Shown: in pieces, positions 12,768 through 24,260 of the stretch
Layout: every line of letters starts with the position of its first letter
Numbering within the stretch: position 1 is the stretch's first letter
Source: Orychophragmus violaceus
Taxonomy: Eukaryota > Streptophyta > Magnoliopsida > Brassicales > Brassicaceae
Assembly (NCBI GenBank): GCA_030180135.1
Contig: CM058230.1
Span: 60,482,580 to 60,546,579, forward strand
Length of the DNA: 64,000 nt
Direction of reading: 5' to 3'
Translations under genes and position numbers: made by a program
The notes under the pieces: model-generated
Seen by the model: only the letters and a program-made list of their open reading frames with translations
Databases searched by the model: none
Told to the model about the DNA's origin: nothing

Positions 12768-13158
12768 TGTTGGAGTTTTGAGATATCAAAAACAGAGTGA
12801 AATTGAAATAAGAAAACAGAACTTTATTGATTTCAAATTGATCGTGTTTCACACATTACTGATTGTATTATACATTTTATGGACACTGTTTTCTGACACA
12901 CTGCATACTATTGTATTATACATTTTATGGACATTCTGTTTTCTGACACTGCATACTATTGGACGTTATCGCATTCTCTGAATATACAATTACACTAATT
13001 TTGCAGACTGTACTCATCTACTTATACAAGACGAACGTTGTATTAAAAAGATGGTTGTGTTTGAACAGACACGACTGCTATGTAAATCGAACCAACACAC
13101 TTATTTAACTAGTGATTCTTAAACAATAACTAACTTATGTAAATATGATTTTATCTTA

Positions 13159-13494
13159 GAGAAAATGCATAAAATAACACAAATATTATCACAAATATAG
13201 CACCAAAGGAAATAATTCATATTTTTAGCATTATTTAGATTACAAAGACTTTTATATTATTATAAAATTTAGGGTTTAGGGTTTAGTATTTAGGGTTTGG
13301 GGTTTACGGTTTAGGGTTTAGTATTTAGGGTTTGGGGTTTAGAGTTTAGTATTTAGGGTTTGGGGTTTAGAGTTTAGGTATCATTAGGGTTAATTTAGTC
13401 GTTATCCTTTAATGAATGTTATTATGGTTATTTTTCCTCCTTGTTGCTATATTTGTGACAATGTATGTTTTTGTGCCATTTTTGTGATTTGCCC
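13159..13494. mobile_element. MULE-like MITE with telomere-like repeats
   Basis: A 336-bp insertion in the Copia LTR, flanked by a perfect 9-bp duplication TTTATCTTA (13150-13158 and 13495-13503). The empty site is visible in the other LTR (about 15134-15142). Ends are imperfect inverted repeats of about 26 bp (GAGAAAATGCATAAAA against GGGCAAATCACAAAAA). A 9-bp duplication fits Mutator-like elements. The centre (13268-13378) is a TTTAGGG / TTTGGGG minisatellite. No ORF. Confidence 0.75.
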
Positions 13495-13628
13495 TTTATC
13501 TTATATGAGATATGATTATATTTCAACACTCCCCCTCATATCTCTACTTTACTCCAAGTTTTCTTCTGGTCTTCAAACCTTGAGATACTTAAAGATTCAC
13601 TCGCAAGTATGGCACTTGCATCTGGATT

Positions 13629-13800
13629 ACACACCTCTTTGATGATCTGCTCTTCTTGGCTCTTCATCACTTGTATGTCTTCTTAGTTACACACCTCTTT
13701 GATGATCTACTCTCTTTGGCTCTTCATCACTTGTATGTCATCTGAATTACACACCTCTCTCATGATCTGCTCTCCTTGGCTCTTCATCACTTGGATGTTT
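13629..13800 (-). repeat. Three ~57-bp tandem repeats at the Copia gag end
   Basis: Three copies of a unit containing TACACACCTCT, GATGATCTGCTCT and TTGGCTCTTCATCACTTG. On the minus strand the frame repeats IQVMKSQ, so the gag C-terminus has grown by in-register duplication. Confidence 0.75.
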
Positions 13801-14727
13801 CCTTTTGTTTCATCATTCACTTTTGATGAAAATTCTTCTTCAACTGCACTAAACAACATGTGACCTTCATCATCTATTTCTTCTAGACTTAGAGCTGCTC
13901 CTTCGGCTCTTCTAAGTTTGGAGTCTTTCGCTAAATGTCCCAGTTTGTTACACACGAAACATTTCTTCCAACAATCACTCTCATTGTGAATCTTACGCTT
14001 GCAAACACCACACCATTCTCGGTCATCTCTTGATGTTTGTCTTCTCGTTTGTTTTGTCTTTTTGACACAAACTTTCCTCCATAAAACGCTCCTTCTGGTG
14101 ATTGTTATTCTCGGAGTGACACACGCTTCTCGTGTTCTTTCAATGTGCTTATCAATTATGTAACTGATAGCACTTTCAAATCTCTTGTTTGTTCCAGCAC
14201 TGCCACAATGCTATGAAACCTTTCTGGAAGTGAAATCAGGATCTTTTGAACTATTTGATAGCCTGATTTCTCTTCTCCATTGACTCTAAGTTGATTGCCT
14301 ATATCAATCAACATTGTTGTGAAAGTGTTGACATTGTCACTTTCATTCATCTTTAAATTCTCATACTCGCTTCTTAGAGATTGAAGTTTGATCATCCTCA
14401 CTTGTTGTGATTCCTGGAACTCTGATTTCAAAGTGTTACATGCTTCTTTTGTTGTTGTTGCAGGGGCGATTCTCGTAAATAATGAATCCAGGATTGAAAT
14501 TTGAAGAATATACAATACCTTCAAATCCTTTTCACAAGCCTCATCACACCGTGTCTTCTGTTGCACGGCTTCAGGACTGTGATCTCCTTGTGTTGGTGCA
14601 TTTGGAACTCCTTCAACAATTTCTAACAGTTTCTGTGTCTGGAAAATTGTTTTCATCTTGATTCACCAAAATCCATAATCTTCACCATTGAAGATTGGAA
14701 TCACAATGTGTGTCATCTTCTCCATAA
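13707..14727 (-). pseudogene. Copia gag, broken
   Basis: Minus strand, from an ATG near 14725. The N-terminus has the IPIFNGEDYGFW block typical of Copia gag, followed by an in-frame stop. The open stretch 14156-14656 encodes the UBN2-type body, with KEACNTLKSEF, MIKLQSLRSEYENLKM and QKILISLPERF. After another break, 13707-13955 encodes a CNKLGHLAKDS remnant of a zinc knuckle and the tandem-repeat tail. At least two lesions make it non-functional. In a live element this protein forms the particle. Confidence 0.75.
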
Positions 14728-15167
14728 CTCTTTGTTTCTCTTGCTTGAAAACTTTTGCTTGAATTGGCCCTTGAATCAGCAGGGCTCTGATACCATGTTG
14801 GAGTTTTGAGATATCAAAAACAGAGTATGAAATCGAAACAAGAAAACAGAACTTTATTGATTTCAAATTGATTGTGTTACACACACTACTGATTGTATTA
14901 CACACTTTATGGACACTCTGTTTTCTAACACTCGCACACTATCAGCCATTATAAAATTATCTGATTATACGATCACACTAATTTTACAAAATGGACTCGA
15001 TCTACTTATACAAGATGAACGGTTGTGTTAAACAGGCGGTTGTGTTTGAACATACACGAATTTTGTGTAAAACGAACCAATACACTTATTCAATAATGAC
15101 TCTTAAACAATAACTAACTTATGTAAATATGACTTTATCTTATATGATATATGATTATATTTCAACA

Positions 15168-15707
15168 TCCTTTTCCCTAATCCGACCATCAGTATACCTT
15201 ATGTCTTGTCCCTTTTTCTTACCTCTTCCCGATGTTGGGCTTTGGGCCTTTTCGTAATAATATTTAGGATGCGTATGTTGTTCTTCACAGATAGATCAGA
15301 GATACTTGAGTTGAGTTCCTTTGCATCGTTAAGATTAAGATCATCTACATGGTAAAATCGCCACTGTTATGTATTCATTACCGCGAGATAATTGAATATT
15401 ATTGATTTAGAACTGAAGAAAACTTGATTAATAAAAAAGAGTAAAAGAGGTACATGCATTTGTAGGAGTTTCTAAGTGTTCATTACATAACCATAGCTAG
15501 AATTTGGATTCGCGTAGACCTCCCAAAGTATATAACATAAAGACTTCACACTGCTTTCACATATCCCTCATTGTGTCTCTCTTTTCCGACTCCCTATATA
15601 CTCTTCATCACACCCATTGTTCTTCGTCATCCCCACTGCCTCTTTCATCCCTTCTCTCTGTGTATCATACTTCCTGTCCTGTCCCTTTCTCTTACATCTT
15701 CTCGTTG
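15168..15707 (-). pseudogene. Second copy of an F-box-associated gene end
   Basis: About 15180-15345 is a diverged direct copy of 15655-15800. Shared landmarks are CTTGTCCC / CTGTCCC, GGGCCTTTTCGTAAT / CGGCCTTTTCGTAAT and TTGAGTTCC / TTGAGTAGA TTTGCATC. This suggests a local duplication of the 3' end of the pseudogene at 15708-16130. Between the copies (about 15346-15640) I see no gene. Confidence 0.4.
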
Positions 15708-16130
15708 TTATTGTTTCGGCCTTTTCGTAATTAGATTTAGGCTGCGCTTGTTCTCCACATATGGAGAAAAAGATGCTTGACTTGAGTAGATTTGCATCTT
15801 TAAATCAAGTTCCTCTACATAGTTTACAAAGGTGTAAACATTACGATTCATAAACGCTTCAAGGTCAGCTCTAAAACCTTGGATTTCCACACTTTGGAGA
15901 GTGTTCCTTCTGGACTGAAGTAGAAAACATAAAATGGTTCAAATGTAGTGGTACAGTCTATCCACACAAAAATTTCATTCGTAAAATTCACTCTAACGAC
16001 GGAAACGTTATGAAGGAAGAACTTATCATCCCTCAAAATGTAGGCATATTTCGACCATTCCTGCTTCTTGACATTCTCTAGAACCCACATACGCAACTTA
16101 ATGGCAGCATCACCATTATCGTCCTAATAA
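15708..16130 (-). pseudogene. F-box protein, C-terminal associated domain (FBA type), pseudogene
   Basis: Minus strand. 15848-16096 encodes RMWVLENVKKQEWSKYAY, then a PFYVFYFSPEG block. 15708-15890, in another frame, continues with VEIQGFRAD-like sequence and YTFVNYVEEL. These are signatures of the Brassicaceae F-box-associated interaction domain, which binds substrates of SCF ubiquitin ligases. The frame change near 15870-15890 and the missing N-terminal F-box make this a fragment. A possible acceptor lies just upstream on the minus strand (about 16123-16127), so the piece may be a terminal exon. Confidence 0.65.
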
Positions 16131-16429
16131 ATCATAACTAATTTACCTTATTTTTTTATCAAATTACAAAAGCTTTCTATATAAATACACTTGAATTTCA
16201 CAGACCTAATATCAAAGCAAATTATCATATCTTATCACTTACAGAAAAGTATAATACAAAACCCATTGATACATACCCCTTCAGCGTTTGTGAGGAACAT
16301 CTCAAATGTCTTAGTATAACTATCAATCTCTTATAATGAAGAACCTTGAGCGTTTTCAATGAAATGAAGGTATTATTCAGCTTTATATACCTCTGCTTCT
16401 CTTTTGCTTATAATGATCTTGCTTGATAC
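16131..16429. other. Intergenic, nothing recognised
   Basis: AT-rich with no supported feature. Earlier exons of the minus-strand F-box pseudogene could lie here, but I found no domain signature. Confidence 0.3.
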
Positions 16430-19400
16430 TCAACTTTGGGTGTGAAAGAATTTTCCTTTAACTAAAAAAGGAGAATAGTGAAGAAGGTTGCTCAACTCCA
16501 ACAAAGTTGAGTCGGAGTCCAGGGAAAGATGTAGATTTGCAATATGGAAATGTATCTCTCTTGCAAAAAACGGGGTTTGGTTGTTTACAAGACAAAGGAG
16601 AGGATGATGAAATAGTAGAAGTGGGTGATTCAGAGGGAAGCAAAGATGCGGTCGAGAGTGATCTACCACAAACTGAGTCTATTTAAACGACATGGACTCA
16701 ATGAGTAAGTGTTATTGAAGAAGTTGGCACATGTCTCAATGAGAACGTCGGGTCCGAGTCTCAAACGGGGCAAAGGCCTGTCCTCCCTCGTGATCCAAAG
16801 AACACTCATAAGGTTTTAGGTAAGTCACAAAGTAGAATAGACTCTTCTTCTAATACTCTAAGACCTCGTACATCCCAAAGATAATTATTATGTTGGATTT
16901 TTTCTGGAATATTCGCGGATTGGGTGAAGAAAATTGGGTTTGATTTTGGTTGTATGATTGAAACAAAGGTGAAGGAGAGGAAAGCTAATCGGTTATTCTC
17001 AAATTTGTTTCATGGGTGCTCACTATTGACCAACTATGAGGATCACCGTCTACGGAGGCTGTGAATTATTTGGAAACCAAACATTCGGCTAACACCAATT
17101 TATAAAAAGGCTCAGCTAATAATGGTTGCTATTTTGCTTGAAGGAAGGCCAGAGGAGTTATTTGTATCTTTTGTCTATGCATCGAATATTGAAGAGGAGA
17201 GGAAAAAATTGAGAGAAGACTTGAGATCGCATAAAGACGCACCATTATTTCACGGTAAATCTTGTTTAGTTTGTGGGGATTTCAGTGAAATACTAGACAC
17301 TGAAGAACATTCCTGTTTTGAGACTTCGCCATATTTTCCTTCATGGATTAGAGATTTTCGAAGTGTGGTGAATCATTGTGAATTTGTTGATGTACAATAT
17401 CAAGGACCAAAATTCACTTGGAGTAACAAGAGAAAATAAGGATTGATATGCAAAACGCTTGATAGATTTCGGGGGAATAAGGAGTAGATAAATAGTTTCA
17501 ACCGAGCATATAGCGTCTTTGAACCAGATGGTTGCTTAGATCATATACGGTGTCGCTTTTACATAAAGAATCTACAATGAGGATTTCCAAGCCTTTCAAG
17601 TTTGTCAACGTTAGTACTGAACTCCAAAGTTTCTTACCAACCGTAGGCAGCGCTTGGGAAGAATCAGAACTGCTATATCACTCTAATTCTGCTCTTCACC
17701 AATTGAGGAAGAAACTCAAGTTGTTAAAACCCTAGTTGTGAGTCTTGGGTAAGAAGTTAGTAAATGATATTAAAGAAGACGAGGGAAGCTTATAAGCTCT
17801 TATGTGATGATCAAGAAGCGACTAAGTTATATCCGACCTCTACAAATGTTGAAATAGAAGGCGAGTTATATGAGAAGTTTTTGCGGTTAGTGGATATTGA
17901 GGAGAGATATTTGTAGCAAAAATCAAATTTACATTGGCTGAAAGTAGGGGACATATACAACATAATTTTTCACAATGCAGTTATGATTAGAGAGATGAGA
18001 AACAATATAATAGAAATCCAATGCACCGATGGGAGACTTGTCACTGATCAGGATTCAATAAAGAAGGAAGCAGAAAGAAAATTTCAAGAGTTTATTTCGT
18101 TTAGGCCAGCGATGTTGGAGATCTAGCCCGAAGATGAACTTCAATAACTGTTGGATTTCCGGTGTGATGAGGGTGACATGACATTGTTGGTTTTGAGGTA
18201 ACAAGAGAGAATTTTCGGAAGGTAATCTTTTCTTTGACTAGGAACAAATCACATGGTCCTGATGGGTTTACATCTCCTATTGCAATTCAATATTTCTATA
18301 AGATAGGATTTTTGCCAAAGGAGTGAATCCAACTATTATGGCCTTGATTCCGAAGAAGAAGGAAGCAATATATATATATGAAAGTCTATCGTTTGATATC
18401 ATGTTGTAATGTACTTTACAAGGTCATATCTAAAATCTTCAGCAACCGATTAAAAGGTATCTTACCTAAATTCATTTCTCCAAGCCAATCTGCTTTCGTG
18501 AAAAACAGATTGTTAATGGAGAATATATTGTTTGCTACGGAGGTGATAAAGGATTACCATAAGGACACGATCTCTCCTCGCTGCGTGATGAAGATTGATA
18601 TTTCAAATGCCTTTGATTTTGTGGAATGGGATTTCCACATCAACACAATAAGAGCAATGGATTTTCCTCACCAATTTATTAATTGGATCATGCTATATCT
18701 CTCAACTGCTTCTTTCTCTGTCCAGGTTAATGGAGAGTTAGCATGCTACTTTGTTAGTGAAAGAGGACTTAGACAAGGCTTCTCTTTGTTTCCATACTTA
18801 TTTGTCAAATATATGAATGTGTTTTCTCACTGATTGGATAAGGCGGCTCGAGATAGAGTGTTTGACTACCATCCTGAGTGTGAAGACATGAAGCTTACTC
18901 ATCTTCTTTTTGTGTATGATTTGATGGTTTTTGTAGATGATAAGAAAGATTCGGTGGAAGGACTCTTGAGAATCTTTGATGTGCTTGCTAAGAGGTCAGG
19001 CTTATGTATTAGCATTGAGAAATCCACTATCTATATGGCCGGTATGGAGGAGAATATCAAGTCCGGAAATATTGGACATGTTTCCATTTTCTTTGGGCGA
19101 GCTACTGGTAAGATATCTTGGAATCCTTTTGATGCCAAGGAAAATGACAAGTAGTGATTACCTTCCCCTCATTGAGAAGATAAGAAACCAGATTAACTCT
19201 TAGAAAACGAGGCCTTTGTCATTTGGTGGGAGATTACTACATATTGGATCAGTCCTTTTGAGTATCACAAACTTTTGGATATCAGCTTTTTGTTTGACAA
19301 AATCTTGTATCAAGGAGATTGATAAGCTTTGTTCAGCATTTCTATTGTCTGAGCCTACTTTAAATCCGAACAAAACAAAAGTAGCATGGAAGGATGTATG

Positions 19401-20455
19401 CATACCAAAGATAGAGGGAGGTTTGGGATTGATATTTATTGAGGATGCAAATCGAGCAAGCTGTTTAAAATTGATATGGAGGATTCTATCTTCAAATGAC
19501 TCACCTTGGGTGAATTGGATCAAAAGTCACTTGATACAGAATGGCTCACTTTGGTCGGTATCTAGTCATACATCTTTGGGTTCTTGGATGTGGAAGAAGT
19601 TATTGAAATACTGAGACCTAGAAAGAGATTTCCATGGAGTTGACTTGGTACTTGAAATAATAATTCATTTTGGTATGACTCTTGGAGTAATATGGGATGC
19701 TTATTTGATGTGTTTTGAGCAACAGGGATAATCGATTTTGGGACTGTTGGGGCGGTTTTGAGCAGTCCAATAGGTAGGCGGCATAGAGTCCCTACTCTCA
19801 ATGACGTGGAAGATTTGATCATGGGAAAAAGGATTAATTGGCAGCACCATGTGTCGGATCGAGCTCTTTGAAAACAAAGGAGCGGTGAATGTCGACCAAT
19901 GTTCTCAACTAAAGATACAATAGATCGGATCAGGACTACCAACACCGAGGTATCATGGTATAAAGGGTATGGTTTTCTTATTCTACTCCAAAGTATTCTT
20001 TCATGCTTTGGTTAGCAATGGGGAATAGATTGTCAACAAGGGATCGGATGAGAAGTTGGAATAATAATGCTGATCCGAGTTGTAGTTTCTATTTGAATTC
20101 AAACGATACAAAGGACCATTTGTTCTTATCATGTCGATACTCACATAGGATTTGGGAAGATTTGGTTAAGAAGTTGATGGGAAGGAAATTCTCCTTCATT
20201 TGGTCAAGGGTGGTTCACGTGATGAATGATCCGTCAATGCGAAAAAGTAAAAAAAAAAACTTCATTCTCTATTATGTTTTCAAATAGCGGTTCATTATAT
20301 TTGGATTGAGAGGAATGCTAGAAGGCATGGTGAGCCGCACAAAGTTGAAGCACAACTAGTTAAGACTATAAACAAGAGTGTTCAGAACCAACTTTACCTT
20401 ATCATCCAACAAGACGACTTGAAATATGAATGAGCTTTTTAAATTTGGTTTTCTA
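16430..20455 (+). mobile_element. Decayed L1-type LINE
   Basis: Order and motifs fit a plant L1 non-LTR retrotransposon. An acidic ORF1-like tail lies at about 16500-16686. The endonuclease starts with FWNIRGLGEE (about 16896) and continues with CGDFSEILD and FTWSNKRK (17122-17439). The RT has PSQSAFVKNRLL, MKIDISNAFDFVEW and GLRQGFSLFPYLF (18378-18833). The active-site FADD position has become VYDLM (18834-19154). The C-terminal zf-RVT part (20003-20287) has LWLAMGNRLSTRDRM and DHLFLSCRYSHRIW. Many stops and frameshifts separate these blocks. No clear poly(A) end or target duplication is seen. Confidence 0.85.
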
Positions 20456-21116
20456 TGCGTTAATTATTCTTTTTTTAAGAATAGAAAAAATGTTAATGAA
20501 ATGGTTATAAATTTTTTTTTTTTGGAATATAATTTAACATTAAATTTAAAAAGAAAAACAAAAAATGAATTCATATTAGCTTAAGTATATAATATCTCAG
20601 TGGTCTTTGGATTCAGTTTCAATAGGATACTGATGTTTACCAATACATGTGTTATCGTGTGTGTTTGAAAATTCTAAGAAACGTTCCATAATGTCGAATG
20701 TCATGTAATTTTCGCAAGTGTTATTAGCTACTTGTATATTCCTTGTGATTAAGCTAATTTGTTTATTGATTTTATTTATTTTTGTTGGCGAACTTTGCAT
20801 TAGCAATTTCAGTGAATGTGGAAAGGAATATAAGTGGCGACAATACAACGTCTTGCCCCATTCTTGTGCCATTGCCATTTCCAAGTTTACCAACTTGAAT
20901 TATTAACTTATGGTTTCATTTTTGCTTCGCAAGTGGTTATAATCAAAGAGAAGATACTAACACAATCAGTAAGTCTGGATGGCTTATGGTGATTGTGATT
21001 TTGAAAGAAAGAACACAACTCAAAGATTCAGTAACATACAATAAAAGTCGCCACAGACAGCTTTTTAGTGAGAGATGAGATCAAATTTGAAGTACAAGTT
21101 TTTGACAGACCAAAAT
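20456..21116. other. Intergenic; 3' flank of the zinc-ribbon gene
   Basis: Homopolymer T and A runs near 20500-20560. One minus ORF (20597-20893, 98 codons) has no domain I recognise and is left uncalled. Sequence directly below 21117 should contain the zinc-ribbon gene's 3' UTR. Confidence 0.35.
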
Positions 21117-21419
21117 TCACAGAGAAGAGCCACAAAAGGGACAGAAACGGAACTCAGGCTTCACGACTCGATCGCAGAAACGGCACGTAGCTAAAGGAAT
21201 CGGCGGTGATATAGACTGAGGGAAAAACAGATCGCAATCTCTACAATGGAGTAAAGGGTCTTTGCCGGGCCATCTCCAGACAGGAACGAAGAAGAGCTTC
21301 AAGACTTTGTCGCAATCGACCAAATCGGCTTCAGAGCCGCATCTTATGCAATTTCCGGCGCCTGATTTGAGCACTTGCCTCACCTGTTGCCCTAATCCAC
21401 CAGCGAAAAAGAAGAACAT
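21117..21419 (-). CDS. Small double zinc-ribbon protein
   Basis: A 100-residue intact, intronless frame starts at ATG 21417-21419. It opens with hydrophobic MFFFFAGG and has four CxxC pairs: C24/C27, C59/C62, C79/C82 and C93/C96. These suit two four-cysteine zinc sites, the last in CPFCGSSL. The layout matches the plant and fungal zinc-ribbon family I know as zinc_ribbon_15; its biochemical role is not established to my knowledge. High cysteine conservation and an open frame in a transposon-filled region argue for a real host gene. I recall a similar small gene near CAO in Arabidopsis (possibly AT1G44414), but could not check this. Confidence 0.85.
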   Translation of the reverse strand: MFFFFAGGLGQQVRQVLKSGAGNCIRCGSEADLVDCDKVLKLFFVPVWRWPGKDPLLHCRDCDLFFPQSISPPIPLATCRFCDRVVKPEFRFCPFCGSSL

Positions 21420-22417
21420 GTTTCGGTTTCAGATTTTCCGGAAGTTTCTGGGTTTCTCGTTATCTTGTGAAGGGTTCACAAAAATCTTGTTAGATTACTG
21501 CTCTCACGATTAGCAAAGGTCTTCGGTAAAGACATTTCCAAACCGATTCTATTTTTTATTATAGAGAAAATTCATCTCCAATCCATTTCTATATAGATTA
21601 TTTTCTAAAATATAGATTGTTATTTTTTCTCTCAAAATTCTATACTTTTGCTTTTATAATAAATGTGAATTTTCTAATTTACAAAATAATCTTCAAACTT
21701 TTAAATATTTTATTTATAACTAAAACAAATACTAATTAATAATTTAATAATTAATAATATAAAGAATTAGTAAATTATAAACAATAATATTATATATTTA
21801 ATATAAAATATTTGAAAACACATTATTATTGATGGTTAAATAAAAAAACAATTTGATAATACAAAATTGCTATTTTGACCAAATTAAAAAATCTGAACTG
21901 AACCGAACCGGTTTTTTCAGTTTTCGGTTCGGTTATAGTTCAATCATTAAAATCGATCAACAATTTTAATTTTATTTTTGGTTACCAAGAACCGATCGGT
22001 TTACAAGTATTTTTTTACAAAATTAAACTGGTTTATACCAAAATTAAACCGAATTATACAGAAATTAAACTAATTTTGGGATCAAATGCTAGAATGTCCG
22101 TAAAGTAAGTCGATATAATATAGTTAATTCTATAACGAATTTTGGATCAAATGCTAGAATGTCCCTAAAACCAACAAAATTTTCCCAAGTGTTCCCTTTC
22201 TATTTTGTAATTTTCAAGACATTTATTTTTAAATCGAAAATAGTTGATTCTCTCTTTTACTCTAATAATAACTAATTCAACCATACAATCAAGTATATCC
22301 ACTCATTCGTTTCGTATCCGGATCCCTTAAATCCTTAATTCGATTAAGTCATTATTTAATTCTTTATTTTTTGTCTCTCTCTCTCTCTCTTCCTCTTCTT
22401 CTCCGTTTTGTTGCTTT
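21420..22417. other. Zinc-ribbon gene upstream region, then AT-rich sequence
   Basis: 21420-21540 is the likely promoter and leader of the minus-strand zinc-ribbon gene. Beyond it the DNA is AT-rich. A direct repeat of about 24 bp containing GATCAAATGCTAGAATGTCC lies at about 22078 and 22142. CT-rich microsatellites lie at 22370-22405. No gene. Confidence 0.4.
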
Positions 22418-22587
22418 TTTTTACTCCCTAGGGCGGGGTCCATGGGTCATACGTCTCCTTAGGGCGGGGTTCATACCAAGTTAAATTCACTCTCTTGGAG
22501 TGAAGACCCCTCCCAATAAGAATCGAATCCAGGTTGGCGGAAGGCTACTAGCCGGCATTTACCAACTGAGCCAACTCTCGTTGGTTC
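22418..22587 (-). mobile_element. tRNA-derived SINE with 9-bp target duplication
   Basis: On the minus strand the head carries an A-box, TGGCTCAGTTGG (about 22564-22575), and a B-box-like GGATTCGATTC (about 22525-22535). Spacing is as in a tRNA promoter for RNA polymerase III. The ~90-bp body has two GACCCCGCCCTA / GAACCCCGCCCTA blocks, and the 3' end is an A-run. Perfect flanks TGTTGCTTT lie at 22409-22417 and 22588-22596. The head is not a functional tRNA, because the cloverleaf and anticodon arm are not preserved. Confidence 0.8.
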
Positions 22588-22596
22588 TGTTGCTTT

Positions 22597-23929
22597 CTTC
22601 TTCTTCTTCTTCTTCAAATCTCTGGGATCTTCATCGTTTTATTTCTTCTTCCTTCCTCCGTCGATAAACCCAGATTATTGTCTCCGCATTTGCATAGTAA
22701 ATTTTTTTTGACTGGTATAACTAAGTATGATAATCGAACTAATTGTACAGATTGTTCATACCAGTTTTTCCATGTGTTTAATTGTGCAGTATTTGGCAAA
22801 ATCTCGCGTAGTTATACGTATTAGTACCCGTTGTTCCAAATGTAAGAGCATAATAATATAAAAGAATAATAAACAATACCTTCTTATAAAATTAAAGAAA
22901 AAAGACACAAGTTATTTAAGTAGGGTCCATCGCTCTCAAAGTTATATCATACAGATAACAATCTTAGCAGTTGTGAAACGGTGCTGCAAGGATTATTGAG
23001 ACAATTTAGCAAGCGAGAATCCCTCCAGTGTTGCAGCTAGTCGCCAACAACATTATCTTGTTGGCGTATCTCCAACATGTACTTTATTAATTGTGAACCA
23101 TAAAGATTTATCGTCTCAAACGAGTTAGTCCTCGCTTCTCCTATGATTCAGTTACATGTTTACGAGTTAAACCAATTATACTATCCCTACCAACTTCCTT
23201 CTATTGCAATTTCACGATTAACATATACATTTATATATTTTAAATGTTAGAATAAGATAACAAGTCTAATATGTACATATACACTCGGGCTATTCAACAT
23301 TTCAACAAAACTTCAATTTCAATTCAATTCGGTTCAATTCAGTTTCAGGATCAATTTGAAATGCTCGCTTTAAAAAAAAAATCTGAAATATCGAATACGG
23401 AGCCCCATTGCCGAAAGAACATTCAGGAGAGAGAAATCTGTAAAAAATCTAAAAAGCGAATAAGAGCTCCATTGGCGTTGAGATTCATAAACAATTTTTC
23501 AGTTTTTTAAATTATTATTATTATTTTATTCAGATTTCATTAAGGGTAAAATAATCTTTCACTCTGCAAAAAGACACACCATAATAAAGTGAGATAAATC
23601 AAATTAGGATTTTGGCTTGAAGGACAAGTCCTTGTTGTAGTGGTTTCTAACAGAGCTGGGAAAATAATGTATTTGAGAAACTATAAGAACTAACTTTTTG
23701 AGAAAATATGTAAGAAAAATGCATATATCTATAAATTTTATTAAATTTTGTAACTATAACAAATTTTTATTTTTATTGTCAATAAATTATATTAGTATAT
23801 AAAGTGTTAACCTATATGTAAATAATAAAGTCAAAAGTATTAGCTTCTATGTAAATATGAAATAAAATCTATCAATATTTCTATAAATATGAACGTCTCC
23901 TCACTACTCCAACATTTATCTCGATATGA
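22597..23929. other. Intergenic, nothing recognised
   Basis: AT-rich with (CTT)n and (TTA)n microsatellites near 22597-22615 and 23508-23530. Short ORFs have no domain signature. Confidence 0.3.
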
Positions 23930-24260
23930 AGATCTCATTCACCAGCTAGTTCCTAACTCCTTAGAGATGAAGCACCACTTGGTGTGGCTGCCCAAAAAAT
24001 TAAGTTTGTACTCGACCAAATCGGGTTATTCCCTTTGGAAATTACATTCATAACCATCACGACAAGACTGTATGTGACGCCAAGCAATATGTCAACCTTA
24101 GAGTGTCCCTAAACTCAAACATTTCCTATGGATGGTAAAGAGTAATGCGCTGCCAGTAATCTTGCAGTTAGAAGTATGGAAGTCAATATCTCTTATAAGA
24201 GATGTAGTAGCACTCCTGAAATGGTTTCGGCCTTGCAAAGGTCCAAGTGATGGATTCATT
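23930..24260 (+). pseudogene. LINE C-terminal fragment (zf-RVT region)
   Basis: Translated pieces include HHLVWLPKKLSLYSTKSGYS and LKHFLWMVKSNALPVILQL in different frames. These match the region after RT in plant LINEs (DxxxWxxxxxGxYSxKSGY, then KxxHFLWRxLxxALPV). It is separate from the LINE at 16430-20455 and much decayed. Confidence 0.55.

Larger units (their letters stand above)
12768..15167 (-). mobile_element. Gag-only Copia element with both LTRs
   Basis: The minus-strand 5' LTR is 14796-15167 (372 bp, TGTTGG...TTCAACA). The 3' LTR is 12768-13528, enlarged by a MITE and a ~44-bp internal duplication (about 12870-12960). The PBS is the complement of TGGTATCAGAGC (14784-14795, initiator-Met tRNA type), directly beside the 5' LTR. 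A polypurine tract (CTCCCCCTCATA on plus) follows 13528. Flanks TCTTT (12763-12767) and TCCTT (15168-15172) look like a target duplication with one change. The internal part is only ~1.27 kb and codes for gag alone, with no protease, integrase or RT. It would depend on a related full Copia element for movement. Confidence 0.85.

Noticed and set aside
13268..13378. A true telomere or telomere fusion point
   Set aside because: The repeats are degenerate, short and enclosed by a MITE with target duplication.
20597..20893. A 98-codon minus ORF as a host gene
   Set aside because: No domain, no conserved motif, and AT-rich composition like its surroundings.
22524..22587. A tRNA gene on the minus strand
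   Set aside because: A- and B-boxes are present, but no complete cloverleaf, and a SINE body, A-tail and 9-bp target duplication follow; called a SINE.
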